Position numbers and translations under genes: made by a program. Of a stretch of DNA of 64,000 bases, positions 1 through 11,405 are shown in pieces (position 1 is the first letter of the stretch; every line of letters begins with the position of its first letter). The stretch lies in assembly GCA_036873135.1 (NCBI GenBank), contig JAPTYO010000009.1:26867756-26931755 (forward strand), read 5' to 3'. A model generated the notes under the pieces. The model was not told the DNA's origin and made no database searches. It saw only the letters and a program-made list of their open reading frames with translations. The stretch comes from Clarkia xantiana subsp. parviflora. Taxonomy: Eukaryota > Streptophyta > Magnoliopsida > Myrtales > Onagraceae.

Positions 1-186
1 GAAATGGTCTGGAGAAGAAACGAATTCTCACACTTGGACCAAATCAACAAGATGTCCCCCAAGTGGGAAGGCCCCTACAAGATAGTAGCGGTTCCATACA
101 TTAATGCATACCGCATCCAAGATGTTGACGGGAACGAATTGCCTAACACTTTCAGTGGGGGACATTTGAAGAAGTTCCATGCATAA
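1..186 (+). CDS. Ty3/gypsy integrase C-terminus (partial)
   Basis: This is the last roughly 60 codons of a Ty3/gypsy pol polyprotein; the frame is open from the window edge and stops at 184-186. The segment has the usual end of a gypsy integrase: KWEGPYKI followed by an AYRIQDVDG core and a closing GGHLKKFH. In this family that C-terminal module helps bind cDNA ends or target chromatin. Catalytic domains lie outside the window. The antisense ORF downstream suggests the Tat lineage. Family call is strong; lineage is inferred. Confidence 0.85.
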   Translation, partial: EMVWRRNEFSHLDQINKMSPKWEGPYKIVAVPYINAYRIQDVDGNELPNTFSGGHLKKFHA

Positions 187-472
187 ACAAGAAAGGAAAC
201 CATAAAACTAAAAGCTGTCGTATCAAGCTCTTTAGTACTCATTACTTCAAAAGCAGGAGATGTGTAACTCCATACTTGCGTATCAAATGAAGTTATGTCT
301 AACAAAATTAATGTCTCTTGTAGGCACACTATTAACCCGCGATACAACGCCTAAGCTTACGACCAAGGCATCAAAACAACAACAGTGACAACAAGCCAAC
401 CCATACAAGGCTCATCACTACAAACCAAAGCAAAGGACGTTCGACGCATACAAGGAGTTGAAATATCTTCAT
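187..472 (+). other. Untranslated spacer downstream of gypsy pol
   Basis: About 290 bp between the pol stop codon and the first 131-bp repeat unit. No ORF or RNA gene is visible. It belongs to the 3' untranslated part of the gypsy element. Confidence 0.5.
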
Positions 473-1000
473 CAAGGATGTGAACGTCCTAATCTATTCA
501 CATCCTTGCAAAAAGTCGGGGGATAAGCGGATCATTGGGAATCCTCCCTCGCAAACAAATGCAAGTGTCGGACGTACTAATCTATCCACACTTCGCCGCA
601 ATACAAGGATGTGAACGTACTAATCTATTCACATCCTTGCAAAAGTCGGGGGGATAAGCGGATCATTGGGAATCCTCCCTCGCAAACAAATGCAAGTGTC
701 GGACGTACTAATCTATCCACACTTCGCCACAATACAAGGATGTGAACGTACTAATCTATTCACATCCTTGCAAAAAGTCGGGGGATAAGCGGATCATTAG
801 GAATCCTCCCTCGCAAACAAATGCAAGTGTCGGACGTACTAATCATATCCACACTTCGCCACAATACAAGGATGTGAACGTACTAATCTATTCACATCCT
901 TGCAAAAAGTCAGGGGACAAGCAGATCACTAGGAATCCTCCCTCGCAAACAAATGCAAAGGTCGGACGTACTAATCTATCCGCACTTTACTATCCTATGT
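473..1000. repeat. 131-bp tandem repeat, four copies
   Basis: Four copies begin at about 473, 604, 735 and 867, so the period is 131-132 bp. Each copy contains a 9-bp inverted repeat, GGATGTGAA against TTCACATCC, separated by about 12 bp. A tandem repeat between pol and the 3' LTR is typical of Tat-lineage elements. The open frame at 742-1005 is a by-product of the repeat. Confidence 0.85.
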
Positions 1001-1196
1001 TATAACTAATATAACAAGGAGAAATTCAGTCATCACATCTATCTAATGCATTCTTGTCAAGCATATATATATAAGATCAAACAGGTCTACGATAGCAAAT
1101 CCAAACATCAAACGACAGGCAAGCCCTAAACAAGTCCTTCGCCAAAATACTACGCATGCAAAGGAACAAACAAACACAAAAAGGGTCCACATTGAC

Positions 1197-1348
1197 CTAG
1201 TCAAGGAGATGGCGCACATCAACATCGCAGTCCTCAGTCGCAAAGGGATCACAGGCAGGGGTATCACCAAAGATATCAGCATCCCGCTCAAAGCTAAACA
1301 TCGGCTCATCATCTGCACTAATGGTGTCCTCCACCTGAAGAGTGGAAG

Positions 1349-1383
<35 letters not shown>

Positions 1384-3532
1384 ATCACTCAAACCAATCA
1401 CACCAGGAGTATCCAATTTCTCAAAGGGAAAATGGGGGGCAAGACGATGCATTAGGGGAACGAAGTCATCAAGAAACTCCTTCTTCAAAGACTCATAACT
1501 CGCCTGAACGGCGGAAAGGAAAGGCTCACTCTGAGGATACCGCTTAAAAGCATCGGCCTTGCCTTCCGAAATGCCGTCCTCCCTCGCCTTTTGCAACTCG
1601 GCAGCCCGCACCCCCTCTCGAAGGGCCATCCGACCTTTCACAGCAGACAGCTGATCTCGGATCTCGGCAACGCGAGCCTGGCTCGAGGCAAGCGCATCAG
1701 ATAGTATGAGAAGCTCACCAGCATGGCCTTTCGCATCCTCAGTCAAAGAGACTTGCTCTTTAACTAGCTCCTCATGGCTCTCCAGAAGCTGATCTTTCTC
1801 ATCAGATAGCTCGATGACAAAAGATGATAAGTTGGCAATATCAGCATTAACCTGCATCAAAAAGAGTATAACTATCAAAACAAGCGCAACAATGAACGAA
1901 TCAATTCCAAGAAGAATAAACATTCACCGGAGCGAAGACCCCGATATTCTCCTCCACAAAGGCGCGCACACTAGCAGAATTTGGGGGGCACTCCTTCCGA
2001 TCTGCAGGAGGAACAGACCTCTGCACCACCCGAACGCCAACTTCAGGAATGCTCAAAGACGCATCCTTAGGAAAACGAAGGCGCGTACCCGAATAGGGCA
2101 CCCACACACCATCTGTGACGTCGCGTTCAAAGCGACGAACAAGATCACTTCTGCGAAGCGAAGGAAGTGGAGGGATATCTGCAAAGCACAAACATAAGCA
2201 ACCATACAAGCAAAATATGCTAAGTACATAAAAAGAAATTTCGCACACCTGAGACAGGGAGAACCTCCTCTGCTGTCATAAGCATCGACTCGGGGACAGG
2301 AGGGACGCGCTCACCAACATGCTTCCTCCTGTCACGTGAAGACATACGTGAACCGGGAGGGACCTCGTCCGCCGTCCCATGCCTCGGCCCGGGGGCAGGA
2401 GGGACGCGCTCGGCAACTTGCTTCCTCTTATCTCGAGAAGGCAAGACAGACGTCCCCTCAACTCTCGAGCGCTTGGGATCACCCGAGGCACGCGCCGCAA
2501 CATCGGTCCTCTTAGTGGAGGGACGCCGAGAAGAGTCAGTAACGGGTTTCGCCCGCTCCCTCTCAGCAGACACACGACCTACAAACAGGGAAAAGAAAAC
2601 ATCGGAGCTACAGACAGAATACAGCCGAGAACGATAAAAAGGGAGAAGTACTTTACCCATAGGTCCTTTTCCTCGCCCATGACGAGACCCGTCAGCAGGG
2701 GCCGGAGCAGCAACAGGGAGCCCTCGCGCAGCATCAGTCTGCAAGGCCGGCTGCTTGTTAAGAAACCAACCTACAGGATAACACAAGACAAGGTTATAAA
2801 AATTCGAAAGCATACCAAGACACCCTGGGAAGAAGATACGATGATGCCTGCGGCAAGCAACTCCTCTTCAGAACCCTGAGTCAAAGGGACTATAACCCCC
2901 GCCTGATTGTTGCGAAAGATCTCGCGAAAGGCCTTCTCATCCTGAGGGGTATACTCGGATAAGGAAGGAACAGGGTCACGCTCCAGGACATGACACGTCT
3001 CCCACTTAGTCCCGACGTCGCTCACAAAGAAATAATGATTTTGCCATTCCTGGGAGCGAGGATAAGGGGTGGCGAACCGCCCGCTCGGCTTCCACTTGGC
3101 GCCCCCAAGGTCAAATGAGGAAAGGCAAGGCCACCGACTGCAGAAGGTGGACAACCCCGATTTGTCTCGTCGCTCCAGGCGGTAGAAGGTCCGGAAGAGA
3201 ATCAAGGAATAAGCCCATGAGTGCTTGTGACACTGAATGCGAAAACAGGTCCACGCGTGAAAAGCAGCAGGGGAGAGATTAAGGGGCGAGATGCGGAAGT
3301 GGCGACACAAGCGGACAAGATCCTTGCAGTAAGGAAAACGCAAACCCTCCTCTATCTGTCCCGTGTAAACTACATCTAGGTCCACAGGAGGGACGGTAAC
3401 TGAGCCAACCTCGACATCTTTGCACACGTCAAACGGGAAGAATGCTTCAGAAAGAGGACAGACCCCCGACTTATCTACGCTCTCCACAAACTCCTCAGTC
3501 GTGATGCGATTGGGAGGATAGGTTTGAGTCAT
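1197..3532 (-). CDS. Antisense ORF of a Tat-like Ty3/gypsy element, five exons
   Basis: A spliced gene on the strand opposite to pol. Predicted exons are 3532 to about 2814, 2770-2657, 2578-2249, 2178-1928 and 1851-1197, with GT/AG borders visible (for example donor GTAAAG at 2656 and acceptor CTGTAG at 2771). Exon 1 resembles the plant 'putative gypsy-type transposon' domain, with W, F and Y residues around WAYSLILFRTFYRL. Exon 3 is basic and proline-rich with two related ERVPP-containing repeats. Exon 5 is a predicted coiled coil (IELSDEKDQLLESHEELVKE). The likely true C-terminus is acidic (about 1197-1345), but it is separated from exon 5 by a poly-G tract that can shift the frame. Antisense ORFs at this position are known in Tat elements such as Grande; their function is unclear. 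Confidence 0.65.
1349..1381. repeat. C33 homopolymer inside the antisense ORF
   Basis: Thirty-three consecutive C residues on + (G on the coding strand). On one side the frame reads GLSDL then Gly residues and soon stops. In another frame the Gly run leads into an acidic tail ending DVDVRHLLD. Tract length therefore decides which C-terminus is made. It may also be a sequencing-error site. Confidence 0.9.
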
Positions 3533-4246
3533 CGCAATGGCTTCATGGCTAGCACCTGTCCCGGGAAAATCGAGTCGAAGTAAAAGGGGGGGTGTCCTCG
3601 CTTATCTCCAAACCATCATAAGAAAAGTAATATGTGCAAAGAAAGGGATCGGGAGACTCACTCATTTCAGCAGTTCGGGAGTGACAGTTTCTGAGAAAAT
3701 TTCTAAGTATCAAAGTCGCGCGCCTGCAAGCCCGTCAACCAAGCCCTGCAAAAACCATACACAACTCAATCAAAAACCAAGGCAACATATCAACCACATT
3801 CATCAAAGTCCTTTGCAAGGACATCCAACCCAACGGACCAACTGTCCGCGAGCAAACAGCTAGGGACCCTCCCGCTCGGGAGTCAAAAATCCTTACGCTC
3901 ATCAAAGGCCTAGGCCACCTACTAATCAAACTTTCATACATTTGTGCAATATGACACAGGTATTCAAGCGCTCTACAAAGCGACAAGTTCAAGAGCTAAA
4001 GAAATCAAAGACATGCAAAGTTGGTTATAATTACCAAAATGCCATCCGACCACATTTCGATCAAATTTTATCCCCAAAACGGCTCAAGGCTCCGGGGGCA
4101 CATACAAGCAGTTCAAAGGCACTTAAGCAAGCCCATTACGTGTCACAGGGAGACTTACCCCTCCCCGAGCAATCCGAAGAACACTCGGGTCAACTAAGCC
4201 ACTAATGAACGCGAACTACCAAACAATCATCTAAACTCCGGGGGCA
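3533..4246. other. Non-coding region between the antisense ORF and the 3' LTR
   Basis: No convincing ORF. Several 'ctccgggggca'-type purine-rich motifs occur at about 4090, 4236 and 4267. One of them is probably the polypurine tract of the gypsy element. Confidence 0.4.
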
Positions 4247-6183
4247 TGGCTATCCACTCACAAACAATCAAGGGGGCATTATCACAATAGGGGACATCAT
4301 ATCAAGCCACCCGTATCAAGATACAAAGGGTCGAATTTTTCGCTCGAATAAGTCCAACTTTGAACCTCCACGATTCCCCCCCGGGGTGGTCGGAACCTAG
4401 GGACCTCTTCACAAAGGGAGTTCACTATCCTTAACTCTATCTATCTACATTTAGAGCTTAGCCAAAAACAAGTTTTGAAAATCAAGCCAAAATTTCACTA
4501 AGGCATTTCATCGAACACCTACCATGCACCTTATTGAAATTCCAAATGTGCAGCCCTAAAGGTCTAATTAGCATCAAGAAAAGGGAGGGGAGGACGTTAC
4601 CAATCGATACTCGACAAGAAGGACTCGAAAACGGGTCGAATCGGGCTCGAAATCGACCCGCAAATGATACAGACGCCGTCCGCTACCGCCGCCGCTCCCG
4701 CCGCTGTCGCCGCCGCCTCGCCGCCGCTGGGCCGCCCTGACCTCGCCGGTGGTACTCCTGGTGGTGGCCGGCCGAAATGGGGTCTCACTAGCACCCTAAA
4801 GTGAATTCCTAAAATCACTACCTTAGCCCCTCCAAAACTCTCACCACAACCAATTCAAATGTTGATAGTTTTATAAACTATCATGAAGGAGGTGGACTAC
4901 ACAACATAGTAAGTACCATACATCCAAGAGGTATACTCTCATCCACTCTTCATTTTTTAAAATTGTTGATAGCTTGGGTTTTCACCATCAAATGGCTTAG
5001 CTAAATTTAACTAAGTCATTTCAAATGGTTCCAACTTTTTGAAAACGCTATGTTTATGATTTTTCGTATTACGCCCGGCTCATGTGATTTTCCAAACCCG
5101 GCATTGCATCATTCACTAAAACCGTCGCCTCGCCGTCAAGACGGCCGTTTCGGACGACGGGCTCCCGGAAACCATCATACTGCATGAAAAACGTTTTGCC
5201 AAAATTTTCATGATTTATTATCATTTTGGTACAATTAGTCGTAACAAGAGCATTCCATGTTTATTTGTTCACCTTGCGAACCCGAAAGATTTCATGTGCG
5301 CTCGCGCCTTAATTCTCCAAACAATCACATTTTCCATATTACTTGTAGTCCGTTGTGCTACTAACCCTTTGTGCAGTTGTCAAGCATGACCACCTCAAAA
5401 AACTAAGACATGGAATTCGCCTGAGCCGCGCGTATCCACCCTTGGTAGGTCAAAACTCAAGGTGAGCAGACGACCCGAATCACGCGTATACCCTATCTTA
5501 GAATAGAGTTAAACAAAGGTCAAGCCGTTATTTAACGCTTACCCGGAATTTCCGGGTAAGCCTAGGCTTATCCGGAATTCCGGGTGAGCTCAACACCCGG
5601 GGGGTGTCGCGTACACCCCCCATTTCGTCCCGAACGTATAGGAGACTCGATTTTTAACTAACTCCTATGTGTCCGAGACCTATGTTTTAAAGGCGCGTGC
5701 GTCCCGCTCGAGACAGCCGCCTGAGACGCGCGTCAGAGTCCTTTTCCCAAAGCTCTCCCCTGCATCCCGGTTCACATTTCCACATCGAACCGGGTCAAAA
5801 CCGGTTTACGGTCCAAGGTTGCCTATAAATAGCCACCTTAGGGGTAAACATAAAAAGGTCATTCAAAAAAGTCACTTTGGGTGAGAATGGGAAAAGCTCT
5901 GACCTCTCTCTAGAAAACCCACTCTTTCTCTCTCTAGAAGTCGACTAATGTTGATCGTCGGAGCGAGCGCACCAAGCACCCCCCCTCTCCACGGGGACTG
6001 CTTGGTAATGCTCCTCTCGCAGGTGCAGACGGACGATCTTCCAGAGAGCCCAAAGGACTTATCGCCGATCAGAAGACGAAGCTAAGCCCGCACGCGACTT
6101 TAGAGGACGGACCTGGCCCGCACCCAACCCGAAGACTTCGACGAGCTATTCCGCGGGCAACCCGCAAAAACTCGGTCGAAACA
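4247..6183 (+). mobile_element. Probable 3' LTR of the Tat-like Ty3/gypsy element
   Basis: The right end is clear: the sequence changes abruptly from gypsy DNA ending GTCGAAACA to satellite DNA at 6184, and ACA suits an LTR terminus. The left end is a guess at the TG after the CCGGGGGCA motif at 4238-4246. Inside are a (CCG)n-rich stretch (about 4678-4738), a TATA box TATAAATA at 5824-5831, and a CT-rich leader with repeated CTCTCTAGA downstream of it. The other LTR is outside the window, so the left border cannot be checked here. Confidence 0.5.
5824..5831 (+). promoter_or_regulatory. TATA box in the gypsy 3' LTR
   Basis: TATAAATA in a GC-rich context, followed by a pyrimidine-rich likely R region. 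This marks the U3/R part of the LTR and sets its orientation as +, the same as pol. Confidence 0.6.
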
Positions 6184-6753
6184 TAATATTTAATTTTATT
6201 TGTATATAATAAATAGGAACTTAGTTTATTATAGTTGCATTATAATTATATTCCCTACATTTAATTAAATATCTAAATGTCCAATTTGATTGTAACTATG
6301 GTTGTGGTTTAAGGTTTATAAATATGGATAAGGTTTACAGTGAATGTTGGTGAGGGGTTTGTGGTTTCAACTAAACACAGTTTGTTAATAAAATGTAATT
6401 ATTTATTTTATAATATTTAATTTTATTTGTAGATAATAAATAGGAACTTAGTTTATTATAGTTGCATTATAATTATATTCCCTACATTTAATTAAATATC
6501 TAAATGTCCAATTTGATTGTAACTATGGTTGTGGTTTAAGGTTTATAAATATGGATAAGGTTTACAGTGAATGTTGGTGAGGGGTTTGTGGTTTCAACTA
6601 AACACAGTGTGTTAATAAAATGTAATTAATTATTTTATAATATTTAATTTTATTTGTATATAATAAATAGGAACTTAGTTTATTATAGTTGCATTATAAT
6701 TATTTTCCCTACATTTAATTAAATATCTAAATGTCCAATTTGAATGTACCTAT
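6184..6753. repeat. 227-bp satellite, left part of the array
   Basis: About 2.5 monomers of an AT-rich satellite. The marker TAGGAAC recurs at 6214, 6441 and 6668, a period of exactly 227 bp. The array is cut at 6753 in the middle of a monomer by the non-autonomous gypsy element and resumes at about 16890. The Tat-like LTR abuts it on the left, so that element also lies in the satellite. Confidence 0.95.
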
Positions 6754-6897
6754 TGTTGCGTCCGGGACGACTGAGGTCACGGGGACGCGTCGGTTTGTGT
6801 AATTGTGCGGGCCGTAACCCTTCTATCAGGCGGAGGTTGGGCCACTGACGAATGTCCGGACTTACTCCCGTGCGAGGTTTGTGTCTCGGATCGGCTG

Positions 6898-7036
6898 TGA
6901 CTCGGTACGGATATGACCCGGTACGGATGTGACTCGGTACGGATGTGACTTGGTACGGATGTGACCCGGTACGGATGTGACTCAGGGCGGATGTGACTCA
7001 GGGCGGATGTGACTCAGGGCGGATGTGACTCAGGGC
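6898..7036. repeat. 16-bp tandem repeat in the LTR
   Basis: About 8.7 copies of TGACTCGGTACGGATG-like units; the later copies carry CTCAGGGCGGATG. It lies downstream of the TATA box on minus, so it falls in the transcribed part of the LTR. The other LTR carries the same array at 15428-15566. Confidence 0.85.
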
Positions 7037-7230
7037 GTCGGAACCTGCACTAAGGACCAATGCTAGCACGGAGAGGGGGGGTGGTGCTAGCGGAGCCCTC
7101 TCCGATGCCTAAGTTACTATAATGGCAAAAAGGTAATTTCTAGAGAGAGAGAATTCTAGAGAGAAGTCAGAGCTCAAAATACCAAAGTTGGGCAAATGAG
7201 AGAGTGAGTGAAAATGGGTGGCCAAGGCCT

Positions 7231-7240
7231 CCTATTTATA
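7231..7240 (-). promoter_or_regulatory. TATA box of the non-autonomous gypsy LTR
   Basis: TATAAATAGG on minus, with a matching copy at 15761-15770 in the 5' LTR. Transcription is expected to begin about 30 bp downstream, which makes the palindrome cluster part of U3. Confidence 0.6.
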
Positions 7241-7443
7241 GAATTCCTTGAGACCGGACCCGGTTTTAGAGCGGTTCGACGACGGTTCAAGGAGATAAAC
7301 GGGAACCGTCATCCACATTGGTAATGCACGAACTTGACTTCTCTACACGTAACGGCGATCGCGGGTACGGTAATAGCGCGATACTCGTAAGGCAATCCGG
7401 ACCTCGTCGAACTTGGGCAATTCGGCGAGGTCCGAATTGTCAC

Positions 7444-7656
7444 GCAACCCGGACATCCGGGTTGCGGGCAATCCGGAGGTCCGGATTGCCGCAACCCGGA
7501 GGTCCGGGTTGTTGCAACCCGGAGGTCCGGGTTGCTGCAACCCGGAGGTCCGGGTTGCTGCAGCCCGGACATCCGGGTTGCTGCAACCCGGACGTCCGGG
7601 TTGCTGCAACCCGGACCTCCGGGTTGCTTTATGCAACCCGGAGGTCCGGTCCGGAC
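7444..7656. repeat. Array of 23-bp palindromes in U3
   Basis: Eight units start near 7444, 7467, 7491, 7514, 7537, 7560, 7583 and 7606. Each can pair GCAACCCGGA with TCCGGGTTGC around a 2-nt centre. One unit reads GCAATCCGGA/TCCGGATTGC, a compensated change that keeps the stem. Centres vary (CA, GG, CG, CC). The array is copied at 15974-16186 in the other LTR. Open frames across it are by-products of the repeat. Confidence 0.9.
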
Positions 7657-7789
7657 GCGCGTAAACGCGCCTCCGGACCGTTTTGATACCGTGGGAGGTG
7701 TTTTTCGGAGCCGAGATGTAATTTTTGACGTGTTTGCGAGGCCCGAAGTGTAAATACGAACCCGAATTGGACATTTATCCATCACTTGC

Positions 7790-7802
7790 CCCCGAGTCAA
7801 GA
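7790..7802 (-). promoter_or_regulatory. Likely polypurine tract
   Basis: On minus the sequence CTCGGGGGCAAG is followed directly by TGATGG, the proposed LTR start. This is the usual layout for the plus-strand DNA primer of a plant gypsy element. Confidence 0.5.
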
Positions 7803-8469
7803 AACGGTTTAGAACCTTTCTTGACTCTATTTTAAGTTAGGATACTTGTCCAATTTGAGTCTGACGCTAACCTTTTAATTTTGATCGTCGGTCGGGTGCA
7901 GACATCTCGATTCCGTCCGTCGCTTGATTTTTCGGCCGAACGACTTTATTCCCTGTCACTATGGTTAGTGCGATGGGAAATACATATATGACGTGCAAGC
8001 ATGGTTATTGTCGGAGACATGAGCAAGTGGTAATGCACTTATGCAAGAATGCGTCTATCAACATGTAAGTATGAATAAAGGACGTGGCAAGATCGTAATT
8101 ACGTAAATCAAGAAAATAGAAATCGTATGTTTCTAAAATGACTAAGTGATTACCGAATCTTGGATCATGCGATTGCAACATACACCCATGATGATTGACT
8201 TGACACGCGCGATGATATTGATGCACGCGTTGACGTTGATACACGCGTTGACGTTAACGGTTGAATGTTAGGTAGAGATTATTGGTTGTTTCCTGCAAGT
8301 ATGCTAAAACACTTAAAAAATATTAAGCGATGTCTAATGTTTGTTACCATAGATGTCGTCGTATGAGCTTTGACGATGTGCGTCGTTGGCATGCTTAGGG
8401 GGCATAGCTACTCGTTGTATGCAATACATCTTTGTTGACGTGCATGTGCGTATGTGAAAATACTTAGCA

Positions 8470-9662
8470 AATATTCTCCCCTTGTTGTCATGCCCCCTCG
8501 TCGACATGTATATACGTACATGGAAACACTTAGAAAATATTTCCTTCTCGTCGACGTGCACCCTCGTCGACATGTATGTACGTACATGGGAATACTTAGA
8601 AAATATTTCCTCTTCGTTGATATGCCCCCTCGTCGACATGTATGTACGTACATGGAAACACTTAGAAAATATTTTCTTCTTGTCGACGTGCACCCTCGTC
8701 GACATGTATGTACGTACATGGAAATACTTAGAAAATATTTTCTTCTCGTTGACATGCAACCTTGTCGACATGTATGTACGTACATGGAAATACTTAGAAA
8801 ATATTTTCTTCTCGTCTACGTGCACCCTCGTCGACATGTATGTACGTACATGGAAATACTTAGAAAATATTTTTTCTTCGTTGACATGCCCCCTCGTCGA
8901 CATGTATGTACGTACATGGAAACACTTAGAAAATATTTTCTTCTCGTCGACGTGCACCTTCGTCGACATGTATGTACGTACATGGAAACACTTAGAAAAT
9001 ATTTTCTTCTCGTCGACGTGCACCTTCGTCGACATGTATGTACGTACATGGAAACACTTAGAAAATATTTCCTTCTCGTCGACGTGCACCCTCGTCGACA
9101 TGTATGTACGTACATGGAAATACTTAGAAAATATTTTCTTCTCGTCGACATGCAACCTTGTCGACATGTATGTACGTACATGGAAATACTTAGAAAATAT
9201 TTTCTTCTCGTCGACGTGCACCTTCGTCGACATGTATGTACGTACATGGAAACACTTAGAAAATATTTCCTTCTCGTCGACGTGCACCCTCGTCGACATG
9301 TATGTACGTACATGGAAATACTTAGAAAATATTTTCTTCTCGTCGACATGCAACCTTGTCGACATGTATGTACGTACATGGAAATACTTAGAAAATATTT
9401 TCTTCTCGTCGACGTGCACCCTCGTCGACATGTATGTACGTACATGGAAATACTTAGAAAATATTTTTTCTTCGTTGACATGCCCCCTCGTCGACATGTA
9501 TGTACGTACATGGAAACACTTAGAAAATATTTTCTTCTCGTCGACGTGCACCTTCGTCGACATGTATGTACGTACATGGAAATACTTAGAAAATATTTTC
9601 TTCTCGTCGACATGCAATCTTGTCGACATGTATGTACGTACATGGAAATACTTAGAAAATAT
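8470..9662. repeat. 66-bp tandem repeat, about 18 copies
   Basis: Each unit carries a 12-bp palindrome ATGTACGTACAT, one or two GTCGAC sites and CTTAGAAAATATTT. The 66-bp period is divisible by three and lacks stops in most frames, which creates frames of 275-431 codons on both strands. It lies in the non-coding 3' part of the element. I see no reason to call it a gene. Confidence 0.95.
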
Positions 9663-10830
9663 TTCCAGCTGCAGTTTCTGTTTTTAGCATAATTCTCGAG
9701 AGATCCGACGCAGGGGCGTGTTCCTCGAGCGATTCTTGGTTCTTTATGCTGAGCATGACCGTGCTACCCCTTTCTTGTGATAAGGGAAATAGAGTTGAGG
9801 GTTGTGTAGTGGCGTCTTCTGCCCCCCGGTCGAGGGACCGGCCCAAGGAGGAGCGTTACTCCTACTGAGGTAAGTGTTTGTTGATAATTCTTTGTTCATG
9901 CTTTTGCTTGCATGACATTTCGTCACCTGGACATTGTTAAGTACTATGACTGCCTCTCTTGGATAGACTCCACGGCATGGCAGGATGGGTAGAGCATAGG
10001 ATGTTGTGACTTGCACATTATAGATTTTGTTTGGAGAAGACGGTGGCAACTTCTGCTTGTCCCGCCGAGTCTTGTTAGAGATGATGGCATATTCCATTTG
10101 TGCCATTTTTTGGATATGTTGAACTCATCTCTGAGTCTGTTTGCCCCCCGGCTTCCTTACTTCCTGATTAATAAGTTGAGATGTTCCCCTGATTGTCTGC
10201 CTGATGCATTATGCATATTATCCTTCTTTCCTGACAATGTGTATCAACCCGCGTTGGGGAAGCATACATAAAAACATCATTTGAGAGATGTTATCTTGGC
10301 AAAGCAAGATACTAGCTTATACCGTCTCTTAGTTCCACTCTAAGGCGACGTTGTACAAGACTCGACTTGTAAGTTTTATGAGTTTTATACAGGGTACGCA
10401 CCTGATAGCGTGTATCAACCCGCGTTGGGGAAGCATACATAAAAACATTTAAGTTTTTTGAAGAAGCATTTTGTGAAACTTTAAAAGGCTTGTTGATAAA
10501 ATATTTGAGAAAATATTTTGGCATTGAATGTGATACATCCAAAAGACCATGTTGATGAAACATTTGATACACAAAATTTTTGATAAAATTTTTGGCAAAA
10601 TTTTTGGTAAAATGTTTGAAAAAATATTTGTGATACATGATTCCTGCGTCCAGGAACCATGTAACACTTTTTTGAGAGTATGAATTGTGATGCATGCTTT
10701 CTGCGTCCAGGAACCATGCAACACGGTTTGAAAACCTATAGTACGGAATTGTCGTCTTTGCCAGAGGACTTTTGCCGTATAAAACGAATTCTGGCCAGGA
10801 ATCCGTAGTGTCGTCTAGATAGAGGACACT
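9663..10830. other. Non-coding internal DNA of the gypsy element
   Basis: No supported gene. A block of about 37 bp with the core TATCAACCCGCGTTGGGGAA occurs twice, at 10240-10276 and 10411-10447. A short phrase around GCGTCCAGGAACCATG is repeated at about 10645 and 10703. These look like small internal duplications. Confidence 0.6.
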
Positions 10831-11099
10831 GAAGAATGAACCCTTGGAGTCCGGAGTGTCGTCTTGGCAGAGGACACCCATTTCAAAGAATGAACCCTTG
10901 GAGTCCGGAGTGCCGTCTAAACAGAGGACACCCATTTCAAAGAATGAACCCTTGGAGTCCGGAGTGCCGTCTAAACAGAGGACACCCATTTCAAAGAATG
11001 AACCCTTGGAGTCCGGAGTGTCGTCTAAACAGAGGATACCCATTTCAAAGGATGAACCCTTGGAGTCCGGAGTGTCGTCTAAACAGAGGACGCCCATAG
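10831..11099. repeat. 54-bp tandem repeat, five copies
   Basis: Units start GAATGAACCCTTGGAGTCC and recur every 54 bp. The period is divisible by three, so open frames run through on both strands. I do not treat these as coding. Confidence 0.9.
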
Positions 11100-11197
11100 C
11101 TTAAAGGGTGATCAGCCCAGTATGCCCATCCTGTTCTGGATCCAGGGAATGGCTTATAAACATGAGGATTTGCACCTTAACATGCTATTTTTATAGT

Positions 11198-11405
11198 AGG
11201 CCTTGGCATTATTCCAGGGCATTGCTTGTATCTGTCGTCCTGAACAGTCGTCGTTTTAATAATAGGTCTTGGTGTTAAATCAAGACATTGCCTGTAGTTG
11301 ACGTCCTGAATAGTCGTCGTTTTAATAATAGGTCTTGGTGTTAATCCAAGACATTGCCTGTAGTTGACGCCCTGAATGGTCGTCGCTTTAACAATAGATC
11401 CGCAT
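11198..11405. repeat. 65-66-bp tandem repeat, three copies
   Basis: Units contain GGTCTTGGTGTTAAT, GACATTGCCTGTAGTTGACG and GTCGTCGTTTTAA-like motifs. Like the other arrays it lies 3' of gag-pro within the element. Confidence 0.8.

Larger units (their letters stand above)
6754..7789 (-). repeat. 3' LTR of the non-autonomous gypsy element
   Basis: On minus it begins TGATGGATAAATG just after the GGGGGCAAG-containing purine tract and ends CGCAACA against satellite DNA. It holds a TATA box at 7231-7240, a U3 palindrome cluster at 7444-7656 and a 16-bp repeat downstream of the promoter. An LTR of about 1.59 kb ending at 8346-8349 is the alternative, but no purine tract lies next to that border. 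Confidence 0.7.

Noticed and set aside
4597..4818. Ala/Gly-rich small protein
   Set aside because: Comes from a (CCG)n stretch in LTR DNA; open on both strands.
7309..7800. Overlapping frames across the palindrome array (also at 15839-16330)
   Set aside because: Symmetry of the palindromes opens frames on both strands. They sit in LTR U3.
8470..9662. CRISPR-like array
   Set aside because: Units are contiguous, with no unique spacers, and the DNA is plant nuclear.
8334..9692. Frames of 275-431 codons on both strands
   Set aside because: They are created by the 66-bp tandem repeat, whose period is divisible by three. No start context, domain or splice evidence supports coding.
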